This document shows positions 9,611-18,190 of a DNA stretch of 64,000 nt, piece by piece. The translations under genes were made by a program, and so were the position numbers. Each line of letters begins with the position of its first letter. Position 1 is the stretch's first letter. The stretch is taken from NCBI GenBank assembly GCA_014800795.1, contig JAAVFL010000040.1:54167-118166 (forward strand), given 5' to 3'. The notes beneath the pieces are model-generated. The model worked only from the letters and a program-made list of their open reading frames with translations, did no database searches and had not been told where the DNA came from. This DNA comes from Bacteroidales bacterium. GTDB lineage: Bacteria; Bacteroidota; Bacteroidia; Bacteroidales; Muribaculaceae.

Positions 9611-11356
9611 TTATTCCTCCGGGGTGGCCACCGGATTGCCCTCGGCCGTGAGAGTGAGGATACCCTCAGCGGGGAACAGAGGAGAGGCTATAAGTATTGC
9701 GCCACCATCGAATGTGCGTGGCATTGTCAGGTTGAGAATGGGAGTGTCGCCGTCGCTGACGGTAAGGTCAGTGTCTTTGGCGGCGGTGAGCCTTGTCCAT
9801 GTACGGTAGTTTTCCGTTGCCGACGAGGGGACGTTGCGTAGTGAGCCTCCCATGGCAATTACGGTTCCGCCGGTGATGGTGAATCCGGCCGATGTGTTGC
9901 AGTAGATGCCTCCTGCCGGGGATGTGCCTCCCACGGCGGTCACCGATCCGCCGGATATGGCGATGCTCTCTTTGGCGCGGATGCCGTCGTCGGCAACGGA
10001 GTATGCGCTGACTGCGCTGTTGGCGGCGATGGTTATTCTGGGCGCGTTCAAGGCGTCGTCGTAGGCGTAGACGGTGGCTTCGCAGCCGGCGATGTCGATG
10101 TCGGCGTCGGTCTCTATGCCGCGGCTACCGTCGCTGCGGCCTGTGGATAGAACGGTAAGCGATCCGCCTGTGAGGGAAATCGGTCCGACAGCTTTTACTG
10201 CTTTCGAGGAGGCTGTGAAAGCTTCGGAATAGATATATTTTTCGCCGGAGCAGGATACTCCCACGGTTCCGCCTGTGAGGTCGATAGTGGTGGATGCATT
10301 GATTCCCTTTCCTCCCTTGCCGGTGGAGCGGAGCTCGATGTCGCCGTCGGAGATGGTGACATATGTGTCGGCTTTGAGGCAGGCAGCCGACGAGGTGTCG
10401 GTGACTTCCGGGTCGAATGTGCCGTCGCCGGTGGTGTTGAGCACGAGCTTACCTCCGTCGATGCGGATGTTCTGGTCGGTTTTCACCGCTTTTCCGGCGG
10501 GGGATGCGGTAAGGGCGTAGATGTAGCCGCCTTTCACCCACAGGCCGATGTCGTCAACAGCGTCACCTTTGAGGTGGATGCAGTTTTTGGCCGCTTCGGT
10601 GACGGCGATGGTGGTGCCGGGGCGCGTCACCATATAGCCGTCGACCGCTATACCATGGCGGTAGAGACCCTGCACGGTGAGGACACCGGTGCCGCTCACT
10701 ATCATGTCGCCTTCGGCGAAGAAGCATCCCTTGCGGTCTTCGGTCTCCGGGGTAGAGCCGGTGCGGTAGTAGGGATCGTCGGTATATTCGGTGCAGTCGG
10801 AGAGCGAATTGACCGAACCGTCGGCGAGATGTACGAACACTCTCTTCTTACACTGGTTGTTGATGGCCGGTCCGCGGTTGGAGCGGATGTTGGCCCCGTC
10901 GAGTGTGAGCTTGAATTTGTTGCCGCCATATATCTTGAGGCCGCCGTCGGAGGTCTGTCCCTTCACTATAATCTCCACACCGCTCACGTTGCCGGTCTGG
11001 AAATCGACTGTCGCGTAGCCCTCTTCCGTGTAGGTCCGGATGCGCTGGTTGGCGGTGGTGACGGTGGCTGTTTTGCCTGCGAACTCCACTGTCACTTTCT
11101 GGTTGAATGAGGAAAGTTCGTGGTAGATCTCGTCATTGGTTCCTACCGCGTCGTCATCTGCGTCGGTAGCTTTTTCACCGTGCCATACGGGGATGGTCTG
11201 GCTGAAAGGTGGAAGGGTGCCGTTGTCGGTGGCGGTTCCTTCTGTTCCTAAGCCCGGTTCTTCGGTCGTCTGGCTGCCCGGTCCGTCCTCGCTGCAGGAG
11301 GCTAAGAGGAATGCCGCCGATAATAGCGGGCAAAGATAGTGGATGGCTTTTTTCAT
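9611..11356 (-). CDS. Secreted lipoprotein with carbohydrate-binding (DUF4353-like) beta-helix-type domain
   Basis: MKKAIHYLCPLLSAAFLLASCSEDG lipoprotein signal; repeated SGGSVTAVG/GGTVIAMGG/DGGKLVLNTTGDGT motifs typical of these proteins. Confidence 0.7.
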   Translation of the reverse strand: MKKAIHYLCPLLSAAFLLASCSEDGPGSQTTEEPGLGTEGTATDNGTLPPFSQTIPVWHGEKATDADDDAVGTNDEIYHELSSFNQKVTVEFAGKTATVTTANQRIRTYTEEGYATVDFQTGNVSGVEIIVKGQTSDGGLKIYGGNKFKLTLDGANIRSNRGPAINNQCKKRVFVHLADGSVNSLSDCTEYTDDPYYRTGSTPETEDRKGCFFAEGDMIVSGTGVLTVQGLYRHGIAVDGYMVTRPGTTIAVTEAAKNCIHLKGDAVDDIGLWVKGGYIYALTASPAGKAVKTDQNIRIDGGKLVLNTTGDGTFDPEVTDTSSAACLKADTYVTISDGDIELRSTGKGGKGINASTTIDLTGGTVGVSCSGEKYIYSEAFTASSKAVKAVGPISLTGGSLTVLSTGRSDGSRGIETDADIDIAGCEATVYAYDDALNAPRITIAANSAVSAYSVADDGIRAKESIAISGGSVTAVGGTSPAGGIYCNTSAGFTITGGTVIAMGGSLRNVPSSATENYRTWTRLTAAKDTDLTVSDGDTPILNLTMPRTFDGGAILIASPLFPAEGILTLTAEGNPVATPEE

Positions 11357-11403
11357 GCGGATAAAATGAATTTTTTTTCAGTTTTCGGTTATGATACGTT
11401 TTT

Positions 11404-12123
11404 TCAGAGTTTGAATGTGTAGCCCACACCGATCACGTTGACGTTTCCGGTACCGTCTTCCACCCCCTGGATGAAGCGGTAGAAGAGTTCCACACGGTTG
11501 TGGCGGCTGATCTTGTACTCGGAGCCAATGGTGTATCGTATCTTCTCGACAGCGAATGCTTCCGACAGATTGTCGTACAGCTCCACGCTCGCGAACGGGG
11601 TGAATTTGCTTTTGCGGATGTTATAGTCGCATTCGATGCGCGAGCGGAGCATATGTTTGTCTTTCGGGGCAATCCATTCGTCGTCTTTCGCGGTTGTCTG
11701 GTCGGAGGCGTATTTTGGCACCCATTTGCCGAGGCGGTGGGTAAACTGATAGCGTTCGCGCAGCGACAGACCGAAGCGTCCGAGCTTGAGCTTACCGGTT
11801 ACGGAGGCGTAGGCGCGGTGGCGTCCGATCCAGTAGGGGGGTATGAAGTTCCCTTTGCGGGTTGTTTCCTCAAGGGTTTGTCCGATCATATATTTATAGC
11901 CCGCGTCGATCTTGAAATACTGATGTTTGTACTCTCCGTTCACCCCGAATGTAACACGCTCGGAGCTGCTCAGCTTGTTGTGGGTGCGGTATTCGACTTC
12001 GGCTCCCGCTCCCCAGTGTGATCCGAATGAGGTTTTGAACGAGGCCGAGGTCCACAGTTCCTGTGTCGCGGCGGGTAGAGCCACGGCAATAAATATAAGT
12101 ATAGTCAATAGTTTTGTTCTCAT
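11404..12123 (-). CDS. DUF2490-type outer-membrane beta-barrel protein
   Basis: Signal peptide MRTKLLTILIFIAVALPAATQ; alternating beta-strand pattern; ends ...NVNVIGVGYTFKL. Confidence 0.75.
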   Translation of the reverse strand: MRTKLLTILIFIAVALPAATQELWTSASFKTSFGSHWGAGAEVEYRTHNKLSSSERVTFGVNGEYKHQYFKIDAGYKYMIGQTLEETTRKGNFIPPYWIGRHRAYASVTGKLKLGRFGLSLRERYQFTHRLGKWVPKYASDQTTAKDDEWIAPKDKHMLRSRIECDYNIRKSKFTPFASVELYDNLSEAFAVEKIRYTIGSEYKISRHNRVELFYRFIQGVEDGTGNVNVIGVGYTFKL

Positions 12124-12135
12124 CGGCGGGAAGGT

Positions 12136-12801
12136 TCAGCTGTTTTCTTTGGGTAGTTTGAGCATACGGTTTACGGTGTTGTCGCCGTAGCGGTGGCTGT
12201 CGCGGTAAAAGATCTTCACCATGGCGGTGTCGCGGAGGAAATCGACAGCACCGATCTGGATTGTGACGATGTTCAGCCCCAGACGTTTGCGGAGATCTTC
12301 GATCATCTCTTCGCGTTTCTCCGGCACGATGAGGTCCACACGGTCGTAAACAATGAGCTTCTCTTCGTATGAGTTGGTGAACGGCAGTTTCTCGCACAGC
12401 CATATAATGCCGGTGAATATGAGGTTGGTGACGGTGAGTTCGGCGAAACTGAGCGTTACCGCAAGGGCGTTGATAACTGATATGGCGATAATTACGAACA
12501 GATATGTCATTTCCCTCACCGACATGGATTCCGTTCGGTAGCGTATTATGCCGAAGATGGCGAACAGGCCCAGGGCGAAGCCAACCTTTATCTTGACGCT
12601 CCCGAGCAGGTAGATGAGGAAGAAGATACTTACGGAAATGAGGGCGAAGGTGAAGAAGTATTCGCGGCGCCGGCTTTTGGGGTAATAGAGCCCTGCGATG
12701 ATGATCATTATGAACAGGGCGTTGAATGCGAAGCGGAGAAGGAGGGTGGTCATGTCGGATGTATCGATAAGCGGCGCATCCAGAAGTTCGATGTCTTCCA
12801 T
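12136..12801 (-). CDS. DUF4956 domain-containing membrane protein
   Basis: 221 aa with multiple TM segments (FALGLFAIFGIIRYRTESMSVREMTYLFVIIAISVINAL), characteristic of DUF4956. Confidence 0.8.
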   Translation of the reverse strand: MEDIELLDAPLIDTSDMTTLLLRFAFNALFIMIIIAGLYYPKSRRREYFFTFALISVSIFFLIYLLGSVKIKVGFALGLFAIFGIIRYRTESMSVREMTYLFVIIAISVINALAVTLSFAELTVTNLIFTGIIWLCEKLPFTNSYEEKLIVYDRVDLIVPEKREEMIEDLRKRLGLNIVTIQIGAVDFLRDTAMVKIFYRDSHRYGDNTVNRMLKLPKENS

Positions 12802-12869
12802 GGGGTGTTTGTATTCGTTTTTTTTAGATGGTTAGTGTTTGCTTTTTTTATTACCGTGATCCCGGGCTC

Positions 12870-13607
12870 TCACCGTGAAAGCATTTTGCTTATCATTCTG
12901 AGACGCGGCTTGAAGCGGTTGGAAGGGAGGGCGGGATTGGTGAGGGCCATACCCATGCAGTATTTGCTGAATCCGGACTGCTTGATGCGCAGCCGGTTCA
13001 GCATGGCGGCGATGGGCGATGCCACCCTGCCGTCGCGCTTGAGCTCGATGATTGCCAGGCCTGTGAGATCGCAGTCGGCTCCCGATACAAGATTGTGGAA
13101 GCGGAGTTTGGTGTCGATGGTCAGGCGTTCGGTTTTGTTCCTGTTCACGAGGGTAAGGCGGTAGAAGCGGTTCTCGATCTGGGGAACGAGTGTTTCGGCC
13201 TTATATCCCGACATTTTCAAAAGAAAATCGGAGCGTTCGGCTTCGGCGAGCCCTTTGCCCGAGGGAATGCGCTTCTTATCGGTGCGCCCCTTGTTGTTCT
13301 TGCGCTTTACCTCAAGGAACTCCACTCCCGAACCCTCGTAGCGGCGTACCCTCACTTTGTTGCGGGTAAGTTTTCCGTGGAGGTGGTTGCGGTACATCTC
13401 GCAGTCGGGGGTGTCGTAGTAGCGGGTATAGTAGGGCATGAGTACCTCTCCGTCAATGGCCTGGAGCATGTAGGCTTCCGACGCGAGGGCGAGCAGGCTG
13501 AGTAGCTGAGCCTCTGTCGCCACAAATTTTGTGTCGGTCCGGTTCATCAGTTTCACCTGCTTCATCTCTTCAAGTGAAATTGTCGGAAAGGTATCTAAAA
13601 CAGACAT
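12870..13607 (-). CDS. VTC-domain (polyphosphate polymerase domain) protein
   Basis: MNRTDTKFVATEAQL..., YYTRYYDTPDCEMYRNH, NKVRVRRYEGSGVEFLEVKRKNNKGRTDKKR; basic tunnel-type motifs of VTC/CYTH-like enzymes. Confidence 0.8.
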   Translation of the reverse strand: MSVLDTFPTISLEEMKQVKLMNRTDTKFVATEAQLLSLLALASEAYMLQAIDGEVLMPYYTRYYDTPDCEMYRNHLHGKLTRNKVRVRRYEGSGVEFLEVKRKNNKGRTDKKRIPSGKGLAEAERSDFLLKMSGYKAETLVPQIENRFYRLTLVNRNKTERLTIDTKLRFHNLVSGADCDLTGLAIIELKRDGRVASPIAAMLNRLRIKQSGFSKYCMGMALTNPALPSNRFKPRLRMISKMLSR

Positions 13608-13821
13608 TCTTCTGATTGTATAATTAATTTGGATCGTATCGAAACTGAAATCGTGATGTCTGATGATCCGGGGGCAGTTTCCCGCGTGATCTTCAGAGAT
13701 TCGTTATAATCTGACGCCGACATGGTCTCATGGTATTATTGTGGCAAATGTAGTGAAATAAGTATTGTAAGCCAAATAAATCAATTGTTTTAACAGAAAA
13801 TTTCCAATAAAAAGCGCGACA

Positions 13822-13972
13822 GCATCAAAACAGCCGATGGCGAGGCGCCTTAAGATGGCGGCGGAGCCGGCCCATGACAGCACGCCCGATAGGGGTGTGC
13901 GGCCATGGGTTCATGCCTCCTTTACGTTCCCGTTTATTCCTCTGCGGTATTCGTAATGGACGGTTTTGATGC
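13822..13972 (+). repeat. Putative degenerate intergenic repeat, copy C
   Basis: ACAGCATCAAAAC ... GTTTTGATGCTGT terminal inverted repeats; starts GCATCAAAACAGCCGATGGCGAGGCGCC. Confidence 0.5.
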
Positions 13973-14054
13973 TGTTGGCATGATTTTATTTATCGGAATA
14001 ATCCGTAGTGTGACAGCATGGAGGCGCAGAGGTATATCGCGTCAGATGGCGCGG

Positions 14055-15443
14055 TCAGATTTTGCGCAGTTCGAAATGGCGCACTACCGGTTTGTTGACG
14101 GTGTAGATGCGGTCGATAAGCATATTCATCTCATCTTCCATAGCTTTGCGCACAGGTTCGTGCATCATCTGTGCGTAGCGGTCGCGGCGTAATTTAAGCC
14201 ATGGATCGCTGTCGACATACTGATCCATCACTTCGATGGAGTGGCGGTTGTTGGCGTTCAGAAGTCCCTTGGGCTCGAAAAAGTTGTTCTGTATCCAGGC
14301 ATATTCGCGGAACTGGCGTTCGATTTCGCAGCGGCGTTCGTTGAGAAACATCACTGTCAGCGCCTGCTGATATTGTGGGGTGAGTGTGATTTCAGCGAGG
14401 TTGATCCCTTTGGCGAGGCTGTGGGCGCTCCATACGCCTATCTCTTCGCCGTCGATGGTGAGTTTGTAGTCGCCTTTCAGTCCGGTGACAGTGAGCATCT
14501 CGCGGTTCATCTCTTCGGTGAAAGGCACAATGTCGAGCGCTCTTGCCTGCGGACGGCTCATTCCCCATCCGCGCGCAATGGTGTCGGTGGGGTAGGGGAG
14601 TGCGTTGGCAAGATAGTTGAATGTGATTCGGTTTCCGTTCTTGCGCAGATCGGTGACGCTGCAGTTTTCCTCGCGGATTACACTTGGCTTGCCGGCATTG
14701 ATGGCTACGTCGGCAACCTTACTGCCGGTGAATCCCTGCGCTTTCAGGAACAGATAGGCCATCACCATGTGGCCGTCGTTGTCGGGGTGGATGCGGTCTG
14801 AACCGCAGAGGGTGAAGGTGGAGTCTTCGGTCTGACGGGCGCGGTTGATTTCGGTCATCGGGGCACAGAAATCAATCTGTTCCCAACCGTTGTCTGTGGC
14901 GGTCTGCATCTGTGTGGCTACAATACGCTCTATAGTGGCGGCTTTGCCGTTTATGTGATTGGCCGGAATGGCGGTTCCCTCGTCGAAGGGAGAGGTACCC
15001 ACCATTACAATGCGTGTGTCGGGAAGAGCCTTGAGGCGCTGCTCCATCTGCCGGAAGTTGCGTATGCTCTCCTCATATTTTTCGCGGGCGAACTGGCGTC
15101 CGTTCTCGCCGTTATGTTCGAAATATCCAGAATCGTTCATGCCGAAAGTAACCATCAGTACCGTGGGATCGTGGCTGAATACATCATTGTCGAGGCGGCG
15201 GGTCATTTCCAGGGCGGTGTCTCCCCCGATTCCGGCGTTGACCACGGTGATGGGCATCTCAGGGAAGCGGGTCATGTAGTAAGGCCAGATGTAGGAGTGA
15301 TAGTAGCCGCCGTCGGTGATGGAGTTGCCGAGGAATACGGCGCGTTCGCCATCTTTGAATGGTGCTACCTGCTGGGCTGTGATTGTGGTGAAGCATGTGG
15401 CTGCCGCCGCGAGTAGGAGAGTGAGACGTCTGAGGAACTGCAT
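14055..15443 (-). CDS. Secreted SGNH/GDSL-type hydrolase (esterase)
   Basis: Signal peptide; AVFLGNSITDGGYYHSYIW (block I), NAGIGGDTALEM, TFGMNDSG, and DRIHPDNDGH (block V). Confidence 0.88.
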   Translation of the reverse strand: MQFLRRLTLLLAAAATCFTTITAQQVAPFKDGERAVFLGNSITDGGYYHSYIWPYYMTRFPEMPITVVNAGIGGDTALEMTRRLDNDVFSHDPTVLMVTFGMNDSGYFEHNGENGRQFAREKYEESIRNFRQMEQRLKALPDTRIVMVGTSPFDEGTAIPANHINGKAATIERIVATQMQTATDNGWEQIDFCAPMTEINRARQTEDSTFTLCGSDRIHPDNDGHMVMAYLFLKAQGFTGSKVADVAINAGKPSVIREENCSVTDLRKNGNRITFNYLANALPYPTDTIARGWGMSRPQARALDIVPFTEEMNREMLTVTGLKGDYKLTIDGEEIGVWSAHSLAKGINLAEITLTPQYQQALTVMFLNERRCEIERQFREYAWIQNNFFEPKGLLNANNRHSIEVMDQYVDSDPWLKLRRDRYAQMMHEPVRKAMEDEMNMLIDRIYTVNKPVVRHFELRKI

Positions 15444-15479
15444 AGTTGAAAAATTTTGGTTTTAGGTAAGTCGTGGGTA

Positions 15480-18005
15480 TTATTTTATGAGGGACAGGGA
15501 AAAAGTGCGGAATCCGTTGCGCGGGGCGGTGGTATCGACGGCTCCTGAAGCCGCGGGTCCGGCTCGGTTGCCACTCAGATCGGTTTCCGCGATCCGCGCG
15601 GCGATGGCAGGTGTAAGGGTTGCCGGCTTGTCGCCGTGGGTGTTGTGGATGCGGATAGTCACGGTGCCGTCGGGTGCGGGGTGAACGGCGCTTAACCGGT
15701 ATCCTTCGCCATCGATCGACAGCACCGATCGGCTTTCAGGGACACCGGTTCCTCCGCAAACCACCCCACGCAGCGGCTCGCGGAACCGAAGGCTTTCGTC
15801 AGACAACGCTTCGGCGCCTGAGATGCCTCTATGGGGAAGGAGGGCATAGTTTATTACGGTAGGCCCGGTGATGCGGTAGTCCGGTCCCCACAGTCCGGGG
15901 CCTGAATATTGCACGGTAAGAGCCACAGGATGATCCGGGCCGTGAACGTAGCTCGTGGTATGGTCGGTCATCAGACCGAGCCCTTGGGCAGACAGGCTGT
16001 CGGTGGTGTCGATCCAGTTCAGGATCACGTTGTGGCGTATGTCGCTCCATCGGTTGAAGAATGTGGAGTCCTGCCGGCTCTCGCATACATCGAATGGCGC
16101 GTCTTTCCACAGCCGGTCGTGGTTGAAAGCTGTAGGAAGCATAAGGCATAGTTTGTAGCGGTCGTCGCAGAATGCGCGGCGGTCGCCTCGCCATGAAGTC
16201 TCGCGATATTCTCCGATTCCGGGATTGCCTTGCCAGTCGATATGCAGACTACAGTCAATGCGGTCGCTCCCCTTCGAGAGTGTGTAGGTATGACGGAAGG
16301 GGTGTCCGGCAATTTCTCCGGCGAGTGTAATGCTCTCCCCTAACGGAGAGCGGCTGATAGCGGCGATGGTGGCCGGCGTTTCTGCTGATGAACGGAAACG
16401 GTCTTCGTTGTAGAAAAATCCGCGCAGTTCGCCGAGTAAGAATCTGCATGTGTCGGCCGGTGCGAATTCCACATCGGGAATATCCTTGAGACGCAGGCTG
16501 CTGACAGCTCCTCCGCGGCTGAGGTCGAACGTTAGGCTTATCCGGTCGTTTCCGATGGTAGCGGTGCTGTCGGGCAAAACTTCTTCCGGCATTATGATTT
16601 GTCCGGGATCGGCGGTGATGGAATAGGTGGTGAATCCGAAAGGGGGAACCTCCGCCTCGAAGCTGATGCGCCGCTTTGATATACGCCGGCAGGCTACCGA
16701 TGAGCCGTCGGGTGCGGTGAGGCGTATGGTATATTCTGTATCGGGGAAGTAGGCGGGCAACTCGGCTTCCACTACTTCGCGGCGTGAGAGGGCGGTTGTG
16801 TTGAAAACCTTTACCATAGGTGTCGGTCCGGCGGCAGTGGCGTTTGTAGCGCGGGCAATCTCATCTTCAGCAAGTTCAACAGCGGTTGCCGTCCAATCTT
16901 TTATGGCATCCGCCCATGTTCCGGAGTTGCCTAACCGATTGTATGGCACAATCCATGAGTCATGATGCTGCGCGAGCATAAGCTGGCGCCATGCTTCATC
17001 AATATGGTTGAAATATGCGGAATCGGCAGATGTGGCGTTGCTCAATGCCGCTATCGCTGCAATCTTCTCGGCGAGGATAAGAGTGTTTTCGGCGTTACGC
17101 ACCTGTCGGGCGATCCGTTGCATCACTTGACTTCCCCACATCAGGTTCACTCTTATATCCTCTTGTGTGAAGTGGTGGCTTTCGGTAGGTTTGTCGGGTG
17201 CGACTGCGGCGATATAGTCGGTCCACAGGGTGTATTCCGATGCTGTGCGGTTCGCGCCGAGCCACGGCCCGTTGCGCCATCCCGCATCCTGATAACACAT
17301 TCCTATGGGGTTTTCGATTCCGGCGCGCCGGCATGTCCGCAGATATGATGGGTCGTTGCGCCAGGCTGTTGTCTGCCATGTGGAACCGGGTTCCGCTCCT
17401 TCGCAGGCGTAGCGGGGCACGGCGGTCATTTCCGTACCGTCGGGGCCGATGAGGTTTACCGTCTCTCCTCCGAATGGAGCCATATATCCTCCCCAGCAGG
17501 TGTCGGGACATTTGAGCGACAGGTAACTGAATCCGAATCCCCGCAATATTGCGGGCAGAGCGGATGTGAAGCATGGCTCCTCGGCGGCATATGTGGTGAA
17601 GGTTATGCCCGGAAAGTGGTGGCGCAGGCGTTCGATGCCGTAGCTGAACTGGCGGATGATGCTTTCTTCCTGTATATTATATAGGTATGGCTGGGCATAG
17701 GTGGGATTGGTGTATTCCATGCGTCGTTGTGAAAGCAGGGCAGCGAATGCTTGGAATGCTCCGGGGGTACGGGCGCGGACCGTGTCCCATGTCTCCGGCT
17801 CTATCTCCAGACCGATTTTCCAATCGGGGTTTTCCGTGAGTTTGTCGACGATGAACTGAGTTTTCCATTCCACAGGATAATGACCGTAGATTCCTCCGTG
17901 GTAGCCGTCGGCGAAATAGTTTTTGGCATACAGTGTGCCAAATGCTGTCGCAGCTGCCGCTGTAACGCATACAATCGTCCGGACGTGCCGTTTAGAAAAT
18001 CTCAT
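15480..18005 (-). CDS. Glycoside hydrolase family 38-like (alpha-mannosidase-like) secreted protein
   Basis: YHGGIYGHYPVEWKTQFIVDKLTENPDWKIGLEIEPETWD, LMLAQHHDSWIVPYN, beta-sandwich C-terminal domains. Start placed at MRFSKRHVRT (signal-like) rather than the ORF's first Met. Confidence 0.72.
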   Translation of the reverse strand: MRFSKRHVRTIVCVTAAAATAFGTLYAKNYFADGYHGGIYGHYPVEWKTQFIVDKLTENPDWKIGLEIEPETWDTVRARTPGAFQAFAALLSQRRMEYTNPTYAQPYLYNIQEESIIRQFSYGIERLRHHFPGITFTTYAAEEPCFTSALPAILRGFGFSYLSLKCPDTCWGGYMAPFGGETVNLIGPDGTEMTAVPRYACEGAEPGSTWQTTAWRNDPSYLRTCRRAGIENPIGMCYQDAGWRNGPWLGANRTASEYTLWTDYIAAVAPDKPTESHHFTQEDIRVNLMWGSQVMQRIARQVRNAENTLILAEKIAAIAALSNATSADSAYFNHIDEAWRQLMLAQHHDSWIVPYNRLGNSGTWADAIKDWTATAVELAEDEIARATNATAAGPTPMVKVFNTTALSRREVVEAELPAYFPDTEYTIRLTAPDGSSVACRRISKRRISFEAEVPPFGFTTYSITADPGQIIMPEEVLPDSTATIGNDRISLTFDLSRGGAVSSLRLKDIPDVEFAPADTCRFLLGELRGFFYNEDRFRSSAETPATIAAISRSPLGESITLAGEIAGHPFRHTYTLSKGSDRIDCSLHIDWQGNPGIGEYRETSWRGDRRAFCDDRYKLCLMLPTAFNHDRLWKDAPFDVCESRQDSTFFNRWSDIRHNVILNWIDTTDSLSAQGLGLMTDHTTSYVHGPDHPVALTVQYSGPGLWGPDYRITGPTVINYALLPHRGISGAEALSDESLRFREPLRGVVCGGTGVPESRSVLSIDGEGYRLSAVHPAPDGTVTIRIHNTHGDKPATLTPAIAARIAETDLSGNRAGPAASGAVDTTAPRNGFRTFSLSLIK

Positions 18006-18095
18006 ATATTCTAAAAAATATAATGTCAGCCGCATTCTGACGGATTTCACTCTGCAAATATACTGAAATTCTGTCGGATCTGAAATTATTATAAT

Positions 18096-18129
18096 CAACC
18101 CCGATATCGGAGCTCCGATATCGGGGTTG
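18096..18129. repeat. 34-bp perfect palindrome in intergenic region (possible terminator or operator)
   Basis: CAACCCCGATATCGGAG|CTCCGATATCGGGGTTG read directly. Confidence 0.9.
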
Positions 18130-18190
18130 GTCATGGGGCTGTCGATGTTAAAGCGGACAGCGTAGATTATCCGTGTGGTTTACTCATCTG

